Source: Nitrincola salilacus
GTDB taxonomy: Bacteria; Pseudomonadota; Gammaproteobacteria; Pseudomonadales; Balneatricaceae
Assembly (NCBI RefSeq): GCF_046271865.1
Contig: NZ_CP176580.1
Location: 3,844,001 to 3,908,000, forward strand
Direction of reading: 5' to 3'
Length of the DNA: 64,000 bases
Position numbers and translations under genes: made by a program. The stretch's first letter is position 1. Every line of letters begins with the position of its first letter. Below, in pieces: positions 48,482 to 59,169 of the stretch. The notes under the pieces were generated by a model. It saw only the letters and a list, made by a program, of their open reading frames with translations, was not told the origin of the DNA and ran no database searches.

Positions 48482-48557
48482 TGGTGGAGCTATGCGGGAT
48501 CGAACCGCAGACCTCCTGCGTGCAAAGCAGGCGCTCTCCCAGCTGAGCTATAGCCCC
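48482..48557 (-). tRNA. tRNA-Ala(TGC)
   Basis: A 76-nt cloverleaf with acceptor stem GGGGCTA/TAGCTCC, anticodon TGC in CTTTGCACG, T-loop GGTTCGATCCC and encoded CCA. It lies in the 16S-23S spacer, as is usual. Confidence 0.98.
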
Positions 48558-48584
48558 AGTGTGTCACAGGGTTGTTTCAGATAA

Positions 48585-48667
48585 CCAATTGCGTGCACAG
48601 CAAGGCGTAGTACTGTGAAGCATAGTGAACTATGCGAACAGTGCCACAACGCAGGTGTGTGCGGAAT

Positions 48668-48670
<3 letters not shown>
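48585..48670. repeat. Long hairpin between the two spacer tRNAs
   Basis: CCAATTGCGTGCAC at 48585-48598 pairs with GTGTGCGGAATTGG at 48657-48670 with two mismatches. Inside it lie GCATAG-TGAA-CTATGC and outer ACTGT/ACAGT pairings. The structure reaches the CCA end of tRNA-Ile and is probably a processing stem in the rRNA precursor. Confidence 0.65.
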
Positions 48671-48744
<74 letters not shown>

Positions 48745-48836
48745 ATCGTGTGCGCCGGCCGTATATATAGACAACCTTATGCTCTTCGTCTGATCAGGTA
48801 ATACAAGTGAACGCTTGCCAAGGTCTCGCTATCGTT

Positions 48837-50375
<1,539 letters not shown>

Positions 50376-50516
50376 TAAATCAGCGTATCAACAGCAAGCT
50401 GCCGATACTTAATGCATGCTCAGACAAAAACAACACTAAATGAATTTAGGTTACTTGTCTGATTAAGCTTGTGTGCTTAACCTCGACAAGCGCCCACTTG
50501 TATTACCTGATCAACT

Positions 50517-50529
50517 TGTTAAAGAGCGG
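50517..50529 (-). promoter_or_regulatory. boxA antitermination element in the rrn leader
   Basis: On the minus strand, CGCTCTTTAACAA lies about 30 nt downstream of promoter P2, matching the standard boxA position in rRNA leaders. Confidence 0.75.
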
Positions 50530-50557
50530 CTTGAGTTTCGTCTCAAGCGAGGCGCAT

Positions 50558-50585
50558 ATTCTAGCGCCTGCCGACTCATTGTCAA
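50558..50585 (-). promoter_or_regulatory. rRNA promoter P2
   Basis: On the minus strand, TTGACA, a 16-nt spacer and TAGAAT, followed by a GC-rich discriminator (GCGCCTC) typical of stringently controlled rRNA promoters. Confidence 0.85.
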
Positions 50586-50744
50586 GGAGTTTTTTCAGCT
50601 TTTCGATCATTTTCATGTCGATCCGCGCACTCACTCAACAACCGATAAATTCACTTAAAACAATTCAAAAACAAATGCTTAACTACTGTGAACTCATCCC
50701 GGTGACTGTTCCCTTGCGGGCCAGCACCTCAATCGAGGAGGCGA

Positions 50745-50772
50745 ATTCTACAGAGGCTGAGATTTAAGTCAA
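50745..50772 (-). promoter_or_regulatory. rRNA promoter P1
   Basis: On the minus strand, TTGACT, a 16-nt spacer and TAGAAT, followed by a CGCCTCC discriminator. It is a near copy of P2, 187 bp upstream. Its -35 box overlaps the msrQ stop codon. Confidence 0.8.
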
Positions 50773-51404
50773 CTGTTCGCTGCAGATATTTTTGAATTCT
50801 TTTTCTTCTGCCATTTTACCGCACGATAACCCAGCAACAGTAACAGCAGTATTCCGTAAAAAAGATGCTCGGCATAGCTTGCCCGTATCTGCATCAGGTA
50901 ATGCACCAGCACCAGCACTGCGGCCAGATAACTCAGGCGATGCAGCCTGAGCCAGTTCTTTTTCAGACGCCGCTGAAAACCCTGTGTCGACGTAATCCCC
51001 AAGGGGATAAGCAACAACAGAGCAGCCAGTCCGGCAACAATATAATAGCGCTTGGATAGCTCGACCAGAATCAGATCAGCTCTCCAGCCCAGAATAAACG
51101 TCAGAAATGCGAGCAGATGCAATAACGCATAGAAGAGCGCATATAAACCCAACATGCGGCGAAATCGCTGCAACCATCCCCACCCCAGTAGCTGGCGCAA
51201 CGGGGTGACAGCCAGTGTCATCCAGAGAAATCGCATGGCCCAGAGACCGAGAAGCAGTACCAGCTCCTGCGCTGGATCTGCACCAAGATGGTTATTCACA
51301 GCGGCCCAGGTCATCCAGCCCAACGGCAGCAGGCAGCCGATAAACACCAACCACCAGCGCAGATAGCCAAACCATCTCTGCCCGGTCAGATCACTCAAAA
51401 CCAC
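50769..51404 (-). CDS. msrQ: Heme-binding membrane subunit of methionine sulfoxide reductase
   Basis: The 211-residue inner-membrane b-type cytochrome has six hydrophobic helices and the ferric-reductase-like histidines in LYALFYALLHLLAF, LRLHRLSYLAAV and LVLVHYLMQIR. MsrQ passes electrons from the quinone pool to MsrP, which repairs oxidised methionines in periplasmic proteins. Its start overlaps the msrP stop by 10 bp. The 3' end coincides with the -35 box of rRNA promoter P1. Confidence 0.94.
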   Translation of the reverse strand: MVLSDLTGQRWFGYLRWWLVFIGCLLPLGWMTWAAVNNHLGADPAQELVLLLGLWAMRFLWMTLAVTPLRQLLGWGWLQRFRRMLGLYALFYALLHLLAFLTFILGWRADLILVELSKRYYIVAGLAALLLLIPLGITSTQGFQRRLKKNWLRLHRLSYLAAVLVLVHYLMQIRASYAEHLFYGILLLLLLGYRAVKWQKKKNSKISAANS

Positions 51405-52402
51405 TGACGCAGATCCATCCCCTGGTAAAGTGAAGCCACCTCTTCAGCATAGCCATTGAATAATTGCGTATCGATGCGATTGGGGTTGAAGAAGGGTGAA
51501 GGCAAACGGCGCTCAGTTGCCTGACTCCAGCGCGGGTGATCCACCTGCGGATTGACGTTCGCATAGAAGCCATATTCATTCGGCGCAGCCAGATTCCAAC
51601 TGGTATCTGGCATCTGCTCATGGAAACGTATGGCTACTATGGATTTAATGCTCTTGAATCCATACTTCCAGGGCACCACCAGCCTCAACGGTGCACCATT
51701 CTGCGGTGGCAAAGCATCACCATATACACCCACGGCCATGATAGTCAGCGGGTGCATCGCCTCATCCATTCTCAACCCTTCGACATACGGCCATTTGATT
51801 GTACTGAACGAGGTGCGCTGCCCCGGCATCTGCTCAGGATCATGCAGTGTGACGAACTCGACATAGCGCGCATTACCCGTTGGCTCAAAGCGCTTGAGCA
51901 GATCACCGAGAGAAAATCCGATCCAGGGAATCACCATCGACCAGGCCTCGACACAACGCAAGCGGTATATTCGTTCCTCAAGGGTATGTGGCTTCAGGAT
52001 ATCCTCAAGCGTATAGTGACCTGGTTTATTAACCTCACCGCTGATCTCTACCTTCCAGGGGTCAGTTCTGAAGTCCTGCGCATGCTCCAGAGGATCGCGC
52101 TTGCCAATACCGAACTCGTAAAAATTGTTATGCCCGATCACATCCTCATAAGGCGTCATCGGTTCGTCAGTCGCGAACACACGTTCGTCACTGCCCTGCC
52201 GTATCATCTGCTGCAACCAGTCAGGCCCCGGATAATGACGATCATTCGGTTTGGAATAGTCAGGAATGGCCAGCAAGGAAGGACTGGCTAGCATGGCAAC
52301 ACCTGCGGCAACGCTCTTCATGAACAGCCGCCGCTGGCGATAAACCGATTCTGGTGTGATTTCGGAGGATTTGATGTCGGACGGTTTATTAATAAGCATC
52401 AT
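51395..52402 (-). CDS. msrP: Periplasmic methionine sulfoxide reductase catalytic subunit
   Basis: The 335-residue molybdopterin enzyme has a twin-arginine signal (RRLFMKS, about residues 24-30), so it is exported folded. The cofactor-ligand Cys lies in YRLRCVEAWSMVIPW (about 149), followed by GFSLGDLL. PWKYGFKSIKSIV is also typical of MsrP (YedY). It reduces methionine sulfoxide in periplasmic proteins together with MsrQ, encoded in the overlapping next gene. Confidence 0.95.
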   Translation of the reverse strand: MMLINKPSDIKSSEITPESVYRQRRLFMKSVAAGVAMLASPSLLAIPDYSKPNDRHYPGPDWLQQMIRQGSDERVFATDEPMTPYEDVIGHNNFYEFGIGKRDPLEHAQDFRTDPWKVEISGEVNKPGHYTLEDILKPHTLEERIYRLRCVEAWSMVIPWIGFSLGDLLKRFEPTGNARYVEFVTLHDPEQMPGQRTSFSTIKWPYVEGLRMDEAMHPLTIMAVGVYGDALPPQNGAPLRLVVPWKYGFKSIKSIVAIRFHEQMPDTSWNLAAPNEYGFYANVNPQVDHPRWSQATERRLPSPFFNPNRIDTQLFNGYAEEVASLYQGMDLRQWF

Positions 52403-52459
52403 CGCAACTCTTGGTTAGCCTCAAAAATTAGACTGAATCAGACGCAAGAGTTCACAAAA

Positions 52460-53245
52460 CTACTTTGCCAAATGACGCTTACGTCGCAACAACCATAGTA
52501 CGGGTCCGGAACAAGCATAGACCACAAACAGTACCCATAGGAAAAGTGGCGGGCTGATCGATATCACGGCAATAACCAACACGATAGCAGCCAGTATGAT
52601 GAATGGAACTTTGTCTCTGAAATCGACATCTTTGAAGCTGTAGTAGAGAACATTGCTGACCATCAACACGCCAGCCAGCGCAACATAAAGTGCGACAAGG
52701 TAAACGATATCATCCGGATCTATGGCGAATGCGGTACAAACCCATATCAAACCAGCCACCGCAGCGGCCGCAGCCGGACTTGGTAAACCGATAAAGTAGC
52801 GCTTATCAACCGAGCCTATCTGGGTATTAAAGCGCGCCAGACGCAGTGCGGTTCCGGCAACATAGAGAAAAGCCGCAAACCAGCCAAGTTTGCCGAGGTC
52901 ACCGAGAGCCCAGGTGAACGCCACCAGAGCGGGTGCCACACCGAAAGAGACCATATCCGAAAGTGAGTCGTACTCTGCTCCAAACGGGCTTTGCGTATTG
53001 GTCATGCGCGCAACCCTACCATCCAGCCCATCAAGCACCATGGCCACGAATATCGCGATGGCTGCTGCTTCGAAGCGCCCGCCCATCGCCGCAACCACGG
53101 CATAAAAGCCTGAAAAAAGGGCGCCCGTAGTAAACAGATTGGGCAACAGATAAACCCCTTTATGCGGTTTATTCCTGGCTTTCGCGTCGCAGGTAGTGGC
53201 TGCCTGCTCCTGCTCTTCTGAGTCGTGTTTATGCTGATCTGTCAT
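52460..53245 (-). CDS. pssA: CDP-diacylglycerol-serine O-phosphatidyltransferase
   Basis: The 261-residue inner-membrane enzyme has the CDP-alcohol phosphatidyltransferase motif, D-G-x2-A-R-x8-G-x3-D-x3-D, in the span starting GLDGRVARM (about residue 72), and seven or eight membrane segments. It makes phosphatidylserine, the precursor of phosphatidylethanolamine. The first 30 residues are polar and probably cytoplasmic. It lies 71 bp downstream of a patatin phospholipase gene on the same strand. Confidence 0.94.
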   Translation of the reverse strand: MTDQHKHDSEEQEQAATTCDAKARNKPHKGVYLLPNLFTTGALFSGFYAVVAAMGGRFEAAAIAIFVAMVLDGLDGRVARMTNTQSPFGAEYDSLSDMVSFGVAPALVAFTWALGDLGKLGWFAAFLYVAGTALRLARFNTQIGSVDKRYFIGLPSPAAAAAVAGLIWVCTAFAIDPDDIVYLVALYVALAGVLMVSNVLYYSFKDVDFRDKVPFIILAAIVLVIAVISISPPLFLWVLFVVYACSGPVLWLLRRKRHLAK

Positions 53246-53316
53246 AGGGTTACTGATACGCTTAACAAGGTTTTAGTGATCATTCTACTTCAGATTGGCC
53301 ATCATACCCAACAGCA

Positions 53317-54300
53317 TTACCCCATTTTCAACTCAGGATGCCAACTTGATGCCCGACCAAGATCAGCACCTTTATCATCAAGCCAGCCCTGGGCCTGCTC
53401 TCGACCCATCTGCTTGAGCTCCATCAGGAAGCTTCTGCGGGTGTCGAATTTACTGACACTCTGCATCCCCATCAGCTGCAGATCGGGACCGATGAGATGC
53501 AGGCGGGCTCGACGTAAGCGCCTCTCCCGACTCCCGATCAACCAGGGTTTTGAGCGCATATACTCCTGCAGCAGCGTAACCGCCGCCAACTCACGCATGA
53601 ATCCGGACTGAAATATCAGTTCGCTGACACGCTCATCAATCTGCTGCGCCGAAACAGGTATCTGAGTTCTTTCCAGTGGCTGCAACAGTATGGTCAGAAG
53701 ATCTCTAGCTCCACACTCCGTGATCAGCGGCGTTAATATAGGGTTTGCCGAATATCCGCCATCCCAGTAATGGCGCCCATCTATTTCTATCGTTTTATGC
53801 AATCTTGGCAGACAGGCACTGGCCAGCAGGTGGGATACAGTCAGCTCTGTTTCGCGAAAAATGCGCAAGGCTCCCGTTTCAACCTCAGTCGCAGCGATGA
53901 ACAGCTTGACAGGTGACTCCCTCTGCAGCTTTTCGAAATCGATTGATTCATCCAGAATTTCGCGCAGTGGATTGATATCAAAAGGATTAAGGTCATAGGG
54001 AGAAAGATGCCGTGACAAGCTCTGCCACCACTGCGTAACACTGGCCTGCCCCTGATCACTGAGGTGAGCGGGTGTTGCCACCTGTTCCCAGAAATTGCTC
54101 AGCATTTCACGAGCTCCCTGCGCACCTCCACTCATCCAGCCAGCCGCCAGCATCACTGCATTCATGGCACCCGCACTGGTACCACTGACACCGGCTATAT
54201 TCAGCCGATCCATCTCCAGCAGCCGATCCAGTACACCCCAGGTAAAGGCTCCATGTGCGCCGCCTCCCTGTAAAGCCAGACATATTGTCAATTTACTCAT
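53317..54300 (-). CDS. Patatin-like phospholipase
   Basis: The 327-residue protein has the patatin signatures: oxyanion loop LQGGGAHGAFTWGVL (about residue 10), nucleophile Ser in GTSAGAMNA (about 40) and the catalytic Asp in DGGYSANP (about 200). It should hydrolyse acyl chains from phospholipids or related esters. No signal peptide is seen, so it is cytoplasmic or peripheral. GGGAGG precedes the ATG. Upstream proximity to pssA suggests membrane-lipid turnover. Confidence 0.92.
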   Translation of the reverse strand: MSKLTICLALQGGGAHGAFTWGVLDRLLEMDRLNIAGVSGTSAGAMNAVMLAAGWMSGGAQGAREMLSNFWEQVATPAHLSDQGQASVTQWWQSLSRHLSPYDLNPFDINPLREILDESIDFEKLQRESPVKLFIAATEVETGALRIFRETELTVSHLLASACLPRLHKTIEIDGRHYWDGGYSANPILTPLITECGARDLLTILLQPLERTQIPVSAQQIDERVSELIFQSGFMRELAAVTLLQEYMRSKPWLIGSRERRLRRARLHLIGPDLQLMGMQSVSKFDTRRSFLMELKQMGREQAQGWLDDKGADLGRASSWHPELKMG

Positions 54301-54483
54301 AGCGCCTCCCTAATCATTAGTCTTAGTATAGCTTCATCAGATGCCTGTATGAGGCCGAAGTTCATTGCACTGATTATCTGATCACTGATAAAAAACGTCA
54401 GGAAAGCTCTACAGGCCAGACTCTATACCACCTGCATAACAACTAAAATAAATTAATCTTTTATGACACTAACCCTCATAAAC

Positions 54484-54522
54484 AAAAAAACCCGGCAGGC
54501 TTTCAGACAGCCGACCGGGTTT
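54484..54522 (-). terminator. Intrinsic terminator of ilvC
   Basis: On the minus strand, AACCCGGTCGGCT pairs with AGCCTGCCGGGTT (one mismatch) and is followed by seven T. It lies 23 nt after the ilvC stop. Confidence 0.88.
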
Positions 54523-54544
54523 CTTCAACATCCTGACTGAGAGA

Positions 54545-55561
54545 TCAGTTCTTCTCTTTATCAACCAGTTTGTTGGCAGTGATCCATGGCATCATCTCAC
54601 GCAGACGGCCACCAACCTGCTCAATTTCATGAGCAGCATTGTTACGACGACGCGCGGTCATGGATGGGTAGTTCAGAGCTCCTTCGCTGATGAACATCTT
54701 GGCGTATTCACCACTCTGAATACGCTTCAGTGCGTTACGCATCGCTTCACGTGACTGGTCATTGATGATCTCAGGGCCTGTAACATACTCACCATACTCG
54801 GCATTATTGGAGATGGAGTAGTTCATGTTGGCAATACCGCCTTCATACATCAGGTCGACAATCAGTTTCAGCTCATGCAGACATTCGAAGTAAGCCATCT
54901 CAGGCGCGTAACCGGCTTCCACCAGCGTCTCAAAACCAGCTTTGACCAGCTCAACGCAGCCACCACACAGAACAGCCTGCTCACCGAACAGGTCGGTTTC
55001 AGTCTCATCCTTGAAGGATGTTTCGATGATACCGGTACGTCCGCCACCAACACCAGAAGCGTAAGAAAGCGCCAGCTCTTTAGCTGAACCGGAAGCATCC
55101 TGGAAGATAGCGATCAGATCAGGAATACCACCACCCTTGACGAATTCGGAGCGAACTGTGTGACCAGGCGCCTTGGGAGCGATCATGATAACGTCCAGAT
55201 CAGAACGTGGAACGATCTGGTTGTAATGAATGGCAAAACCATGTGCGAAGGCCAGAGTTGCGCCCTGCTTCAGGTTCGGTTCGATCTCAGTTTTGTACAG
55301 CTGTGACTGGAACTCGTCCGGAGTCAGGATCATGATCAGATCAGCATTGGCAACAGCAGACGGCACTTCAGATACTTTCAAACCTGCTGCTTCAGCCTTT
55401 GACCAGGAGCTGGAGCCCTTACGCAGACCCACAGTCACATCCACACCTGAATCTTTCAGGTTATTGGCATGCGCATGGCCCTGTGAACCGTAACCGATAA
55501 TGGCTACTTTCTTGCCTTGAACCAGGGAGAGGTCACAATCTTTATCGTAATAAATTTTCAT
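54545..55561 (-). CDS. ilvC: Ketol-acid reductoisomerase, class I
   Basis: The 338-residue enzyme has the NADPH-binding GYGSQGHAHANNL loop (about residue 24), with RKGSSSWSKA as the phosphate-recognition segment. The metal-binding acidic residues lie in DLFGEQAVLCGG (about 191) and ECLHELKLIVDLMYEGG. The length and single knot domain identify class I. It catalyses the second step of valine and isoleucine synthesis. It is divergent from ilvY with two palindromes between. Confidence 0.97.
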   Translation of the reverse strand: MKIYYDKDCDLSLVQGKKVAIIGYGSQGHAHANNLKDSGVDVTVGLRKGSSSWSKAEAAGLKVSEVPSAVANADLIMILTPDEFQSQLYKTEIEPNLKQGATLAFAHGFAIHYNQIVPRSDLDVIMIAPKAPGHTVRSEFVKGGGIPDLIAIFQDASGSAKELALSYASGVGGGRTGIIETSFKDETETDLFGEQAVLCGGCVELVKAGFETLVEAGYAPEMAYFECLHELKLIVDLMYEGGIANMNYSISNNAEYGEYVTGPEIINDQSREAMRNALKRIQSGEYAKMFISEGALNYPSMTARRRNNAAHEIEQVGGRLREMMPWITANKLVDKEKN

Positions 55562-55642
55562 TTTCGTATCCGGTTATTCAAGTTGATCAAAAGGTCTGCT
55601 CAGATGACAGAACACAGATTCCCGCGTCTGCCTCATGAATCA

Positions 55643-55705
55643 TGTTGGCAACAATAGGCTATTCAGCGCATTTCGTAAAATGATATATTTGCAACATCAT
55701 GTTGC
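55643..55705. promoter_or_regulatory. Paired IlvY operators
   Basis: Two palindromes, TGTTG-G-CAACA at 55643-55653 and GCAACAT-C-ATGTTGC at 55691-55705, have centres 50 bp apart, close to five helical turns. They lie between divergent ilvC and ilvY, the known IlvY arrangement. The shared GCAACA/TGTTGC half-sites support binding by one protein. Confidence 0.7.
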
Positions 55706-55727
55706 GAATTATGGAACACAGACCACC

Positions 55728-56633
55728 ATGGACACCAAACCTCTGAAGCTGTTTCTGAGCCTGTCTGAAACACTGCACTTCGGGCGCACCAGCGCTCTGT
55801 GCCATGTCAGCCCTTCAACACTGAGCAGAACCATCAAGCAGATCGAAGACCAGTTGGGCACGACGCTTTTTTATCGCGACAACCGCAGTGTCAAACTGAC
55901 CCCCGAAGGAGCTCTCTTTCAAAACTACGCCCGTGACACATTGCAACGCTGGGAGAGTTTGCAAAACTCGCTGCTTGTTGAGAGCAACGAGTTGCAGGGA
56001 GAGATCAGCCTCTACTGCTCTGTCACCGCCAGCTACAGTTTTCTGTATGAGATTCTCAACCGCTTCCGGCGCCAGTACCCAAAGATAGAGATAAAGCTGC
56101 ACACCGGTGACCCGGCTCATGCCGTGCAGAGGGTTCAGCGTGAAGTTGAGGATATTGCGATCGGCGCACGACCAGATCAGCTTGCCAGCGATATCGCCTT
56201 TCGTCCTATCACCATCTCACCCCTGGTGTTCATCGGGCCCGCTCAGGACCAGACAATGACACAGGACCTGTCAGGCCTGGCCGATGCATCTCACTGGTCA
56301 CAGATACCGATGATTCTGTCCGAAGAGGGTCTGGCACGAAAACGCACCGATCAATGGTTTCGCACTCTCGGGATCAAGCCGCTGATCTATGCACAGGTCG
56401 CCGGCAATGAAGCGATCGTCAGTATGGTCAGCCTCGGGTTTGGTATTGGCATCGTGCCATTGATTGTGCTGGAGAACAGTCCTCTTGCTGATCGTGTTCA
56501 TATTCTGTCCGTGACACCAGAGCTTCCGCCTTTCGAGGTTGGCCTCTTTGCACTGGATAAAAAACTGAAGAGCCCGCTTATTCAGGCTTTCTGGTCAGAG
56601 TCTGCGCCAGAGCCGACAGTATTGCCGGGATGA
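55728..56633 (+). CDS. ilvY: LysR-type activator of ilvC
   Basis: The 301-residue protein has an N-terminal LysR helix-turn-helix (LKLFLSLSETLHFGRTSALCHVSPSTLSRTIKQIE) and an effector domain. Its position divergent to ilvC and the opening residues match IlvY, which activates ilvC when acetohydroxy acids are present. I chose ATG 55728; the upstream frame to 55635 passes through the operators. Confidence 0.93.
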   Translation: MDTKPLKLFLSLSETLHFGRTSALCHVSPSTLSRTIKQIEDQLGTTLFYRDNRSVKLTPEGALFQNYARDTLQRWESLQNSLLVESNELQGEISLYCSVTASYSFLYEILNRFRRQYPKIEIKLHTGDPAHAVQRVQREVEDIAIGARPDQLASDIAFRPITISPLVFIGPAQDQTMTQDLSGLADASHWSQIPMILSEEGLARKRTDQWFRTLGIKPLIYAQVAGNEAIVSMVSLGFGIGIVPLIVLENSPLADRVHILSVTPELPPFEVGLFALDKKLKSPLIQAFWSESAPEPTVLPG

Positions 56634-56744
56634 TCATCTCAACAAAGCCGATCCCTTGCGCTCTTGCGCTGGATCATGGTGATCAGTCAGGATAGACGGC
56701 ATCATCACGCTCCTTTTTTGAACTGCTGGAGAACAGGTTCGATC

Positions 56745-58568
56745 ATGACGGGTGAAATGCTGTTTGTTTTTGCACTGCTGTTGACCACTATCCTGCTATT
56801 TGTACAGGACAGAATCCGCATGGATGTGATCGCGTTGATGGTAGTGGTCGCACTCGCCGTTTCTGGCATCATCTCTCCGATCCAGGCTGTGTCAGGCTTT
56901 GGTGAGTCCATCGTGATCATGATCGCCGGCCTGTTCATTGTCGGCGAAGGCCTCTTTCGCACCGGAGTCGCGGCAGCCGCAGGCAATTGGTTGCTCAGAG
57001 TCGGGGGAAGCAGTGAAACCCGGCTGCTGTTATTTCTGCTGCCGACCGTCGCCCTGCTGTCTGCGTTCATGAGCTCCACCGGGGCCGTTGCATTACTGAT
57101 TCCTGTTGTGCTCAGCATGGCTCGTAAATCAGGCATGCAGCCATCTCGCCTACTGATGCCGCTGGCTTTTGCATCCCTGATTGGTGGCATGTTGACACTG
57201 ATCGGCACGCCACCGAATATCATTGTCAGTGGCCAGATGCGTGCAGCAGGATTCGAGCCCTTCAACTTTTTTGACTTCACACCGATTGGCGCTGTGATCC
57301 TGCTGGTTGGCACCTTCTATCTGGTGTTCGTAGCACGCCGCCTGTTACCTGTCAGTGAGGTTCGCGATCCTGAACATAGCCACCCGGGTCTGAAAGAGTT
57401 CGCCGAACGCTACGGTATCAGTCAGCATCTCTACAAGCTGAAAATCAAAGCAGATAGTGAACTGGCAGGAAAAACCCTCAGCGAAGCTGCTCTGCGTACC
57501 GAATACGAAGTCACCGTCATCGCGATGCAACACCTGAACCGACTGATCTCGCCATTAAAGCCGGTATTGATCAACACGCGCATGCAAAACCAGGACACAC
57601 TTCTGGTCTATGGTGAGCGGGAGTGTATTGATCGACTGTGTGAAGAGATGGAGCTGAGTATTCTGGGCTTTCCCGAGCAGGAGATAGAACAACTCTACAA
57701 ACAGTTCGGCCTGGCTGAAGTGATGCTCCCCCCTGACTCGCCCTTAACCGGCCGCAGCATCAAGGAGGGCAGTTTCAGAGAGCGCTTCGGGCTCAATGTC
57801 ATTGGTGTTCGACGCCATCGTGAGTCTCTGAAAGCTTCATTTGCCAGCACTGCACTGGAGGCAGGCGATACATTACTGTTGGCGGGTCGCTGGGAAGATA
57901 TTCAGGCCCTTGAAAGCCGTCGCGAGCTGGTCGTACTGGAAACACCGTCGGAGATGACGGAAATTCCGGCCCATGCAGAAAAAGCACCGATTGCGATCGG
58001 CATTATGCTGCTGATGCTGGTACTGATGACCACCGGCCTGCTACCCAACCTGACAGCAATCATGGTCGCCGCCCTGGCCATGATTCTGACCGGATGTGTC
58101 ACGATGAATGAAGCCTATCGCTCCTTGAATGGCAGCAGTCTGATTCTGATTGCGGGCATGCTTCCGCTCGCGCTGGCCATGGAGACCAGCGGTTCACTGA
58201 TGTATCTGGTGGATCACCTGATCGCCAACTACGGTGACAGCGGCCCTCTCCTGCTATGCGCCGGGCTGTTTATACTGACCTCTTTTCTCAGCCAATTTAT
58301 CTCCAACACCGCTACCACAGTTCTAGTCGCTCCGATTGCACTGGCAACCGCGCAAGGAATAGGGCTGAACCCGGAACCCTTTATGATGACGGTAGCGATA
58401 GCTGCTTCAACCGCCTTCGCCACGCCAATCGCATCCCCCGTCAACACACTGGTATTGGCTCCCGGTAACTATCGCTTCTCGGACTTTGCCAAAGTCGGAC
58501 TACCACTGCAGTTTATTGTTCTGGTAATCACACTGGTGCTGACGCCAATGCTATTTCCTTTCAACTGA
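56745..58568 (+). CDS. SLC13-type permease with TrkA-C domains
   Basis: The 607-residue transporter consists of N-terminal membrane helices (about 1-200), two RCK_C/TrkA-C domains (about 220-300 and 315-395; ADSELAGKTLSEAAL and PDSPLTGRSIKEGSF) and a second membrane half. The motif TPPNIIVSGQ (about 167) and the late SNTATTVLVAP (about 520) are typical of divalent-anion symporters. Sulfate, phosphate or dicarboxylates are possible substrates; it cannot be decided. I placed the start at 56745. Confidence 0.9.
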   Translation: MTGEMLFVFALLLTTILLFVQDRIRMDVIALMVVVALAVSGIISPIQAVSGFGESIVIMIAGLFIVGEGLFRTGVAAAAGNWLLRVGGSSETRLLLFLLPTVALLSAFMSSTGAVALLIPVVLSMARKSGMQPSRLLMPLAFASLIGGMLTLIGTPPNIIVSGQMRAAGFEPFNFFDFTPIGAVILLVGTFYLVFVARRLLPVSEVRDPEHSHPGLKEFAERYGISQHLYKLKIKADSELAGKTLSEAALRTEYEVTVIAMQHLNRLISPLKPVLINTRMQNQDTLLVYGERECIDRLCEEMELSILGFPEQEIEQLYKQFGLAEVMLPPDSPLTGRSIKEGSFRERFGLNVIGVRRHRESLKASFASTALEAGDTLLLAGRWEDIQALESRRELVVLETPSEMTEIPAHAEKAPIAIGIMLLMLVLMTTGLLPNLTAIMVAALAMILTGCVTMNEAYRSLNGSSLILIAGMLPLALAMETSGSLMYLVDHLIANYGDSGPLLLCAGLFILTSFLSQFISNTATTVLVAPIALATAQGIGLNPEPFMMTVAIAASTAFATPIASPVNTLVLAPGNYRFSDFAKVGLPLQFIVLVITLVLTPMLFPFN

Positions 58569-58624
58569 ACCGCTGACGCCTGACGTTTCAAGAGTTTTTC
58601 CGGCACATTGACCAGATGTCAGAC

Positions 58625-58660
58625 ATAAAAAAACCGCCCATAAAGAGGGCGGTTTTTTTT
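58625..58660. terminator. Bidirectional intrinsic terminator
   Basis: Nine-base stem AAACCGCCC/GGGCGGTTT with A-rich and T-rich flanks on either side. It serves both the SLC13 gene (+) and ilvH (-). Confidence 0.9.
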
Positions 58661-58677
58661 CAGTATCGATCAGGCAA

Positions 58678-59169
58678 TCAGAGACTGAGTACCTTCTCAC
58701 CACGCGCGATACCGGACACCCCGGAACGCACGACTTCCATGATACTGGCAGCCCCCAGAGAGGTGATGAAGGCATCCAGTTTTTCACTGGAGCCGATCAT
58801 CTGCACGGTATAGGTCGTCGGTGTGACATCGATGATCTGACCGCGGAAGATATCCGCCGTGCGTTTGATCTCGGCGCGCATCTGACCACTGGCCTTGAGT
58901 TTGATCATCATCAGCTCACGCTCGATGTGCTCACCCTCAGTCAGATCCACCACCTTGACCACATCAATCAGTTTGTTCAACTGCTTGGTGATCTGCTCAA
59001 TCACACGATCGTCACCGATAGTGGTTACAGTCAGGCGCGACAGGGTCGCATCTTCGGTCGGCGCGACTGTCAACGATTCGATGTTGAAGTTACGCTGTGA
59101 AAAGAGGCCAACAACCCGCGACAGTGCACCTGGTTCGTTTTCCATCAGAACAGAAATTATATGTCGCAT
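58678..59169 (-). CDS. ilvH: Acetolactate synthase small subunit
   Basis: The 163-residue regulatory subunit has an N-terminal ACT domain (HIISVLMENEPGALSRVVGLF) and the C-terminal small-subunit domain. It confers valine feedback inhibition on the catalytic subunit. The ATG at 59169 overlaps the ilvI stop (TGATG), fixing the start; a longer frame to 59196 lies inside ilvI. Confidence 0.97.
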   Translation of the reverse strand: MRHIISVLMENEPGALSRVVGLFSQRNFNIESLTVAPTEDATLSRLTVTTIGDDRVIEQITKQLNKLIDVVKVVDLTEGEHIERELMMIKLKASGQMRAEIKRTADIFRGQIIDVTPTTYTVQMIGSSEKLDAFITSLGAASIMEVVRSGVSGIARGEKVLSL

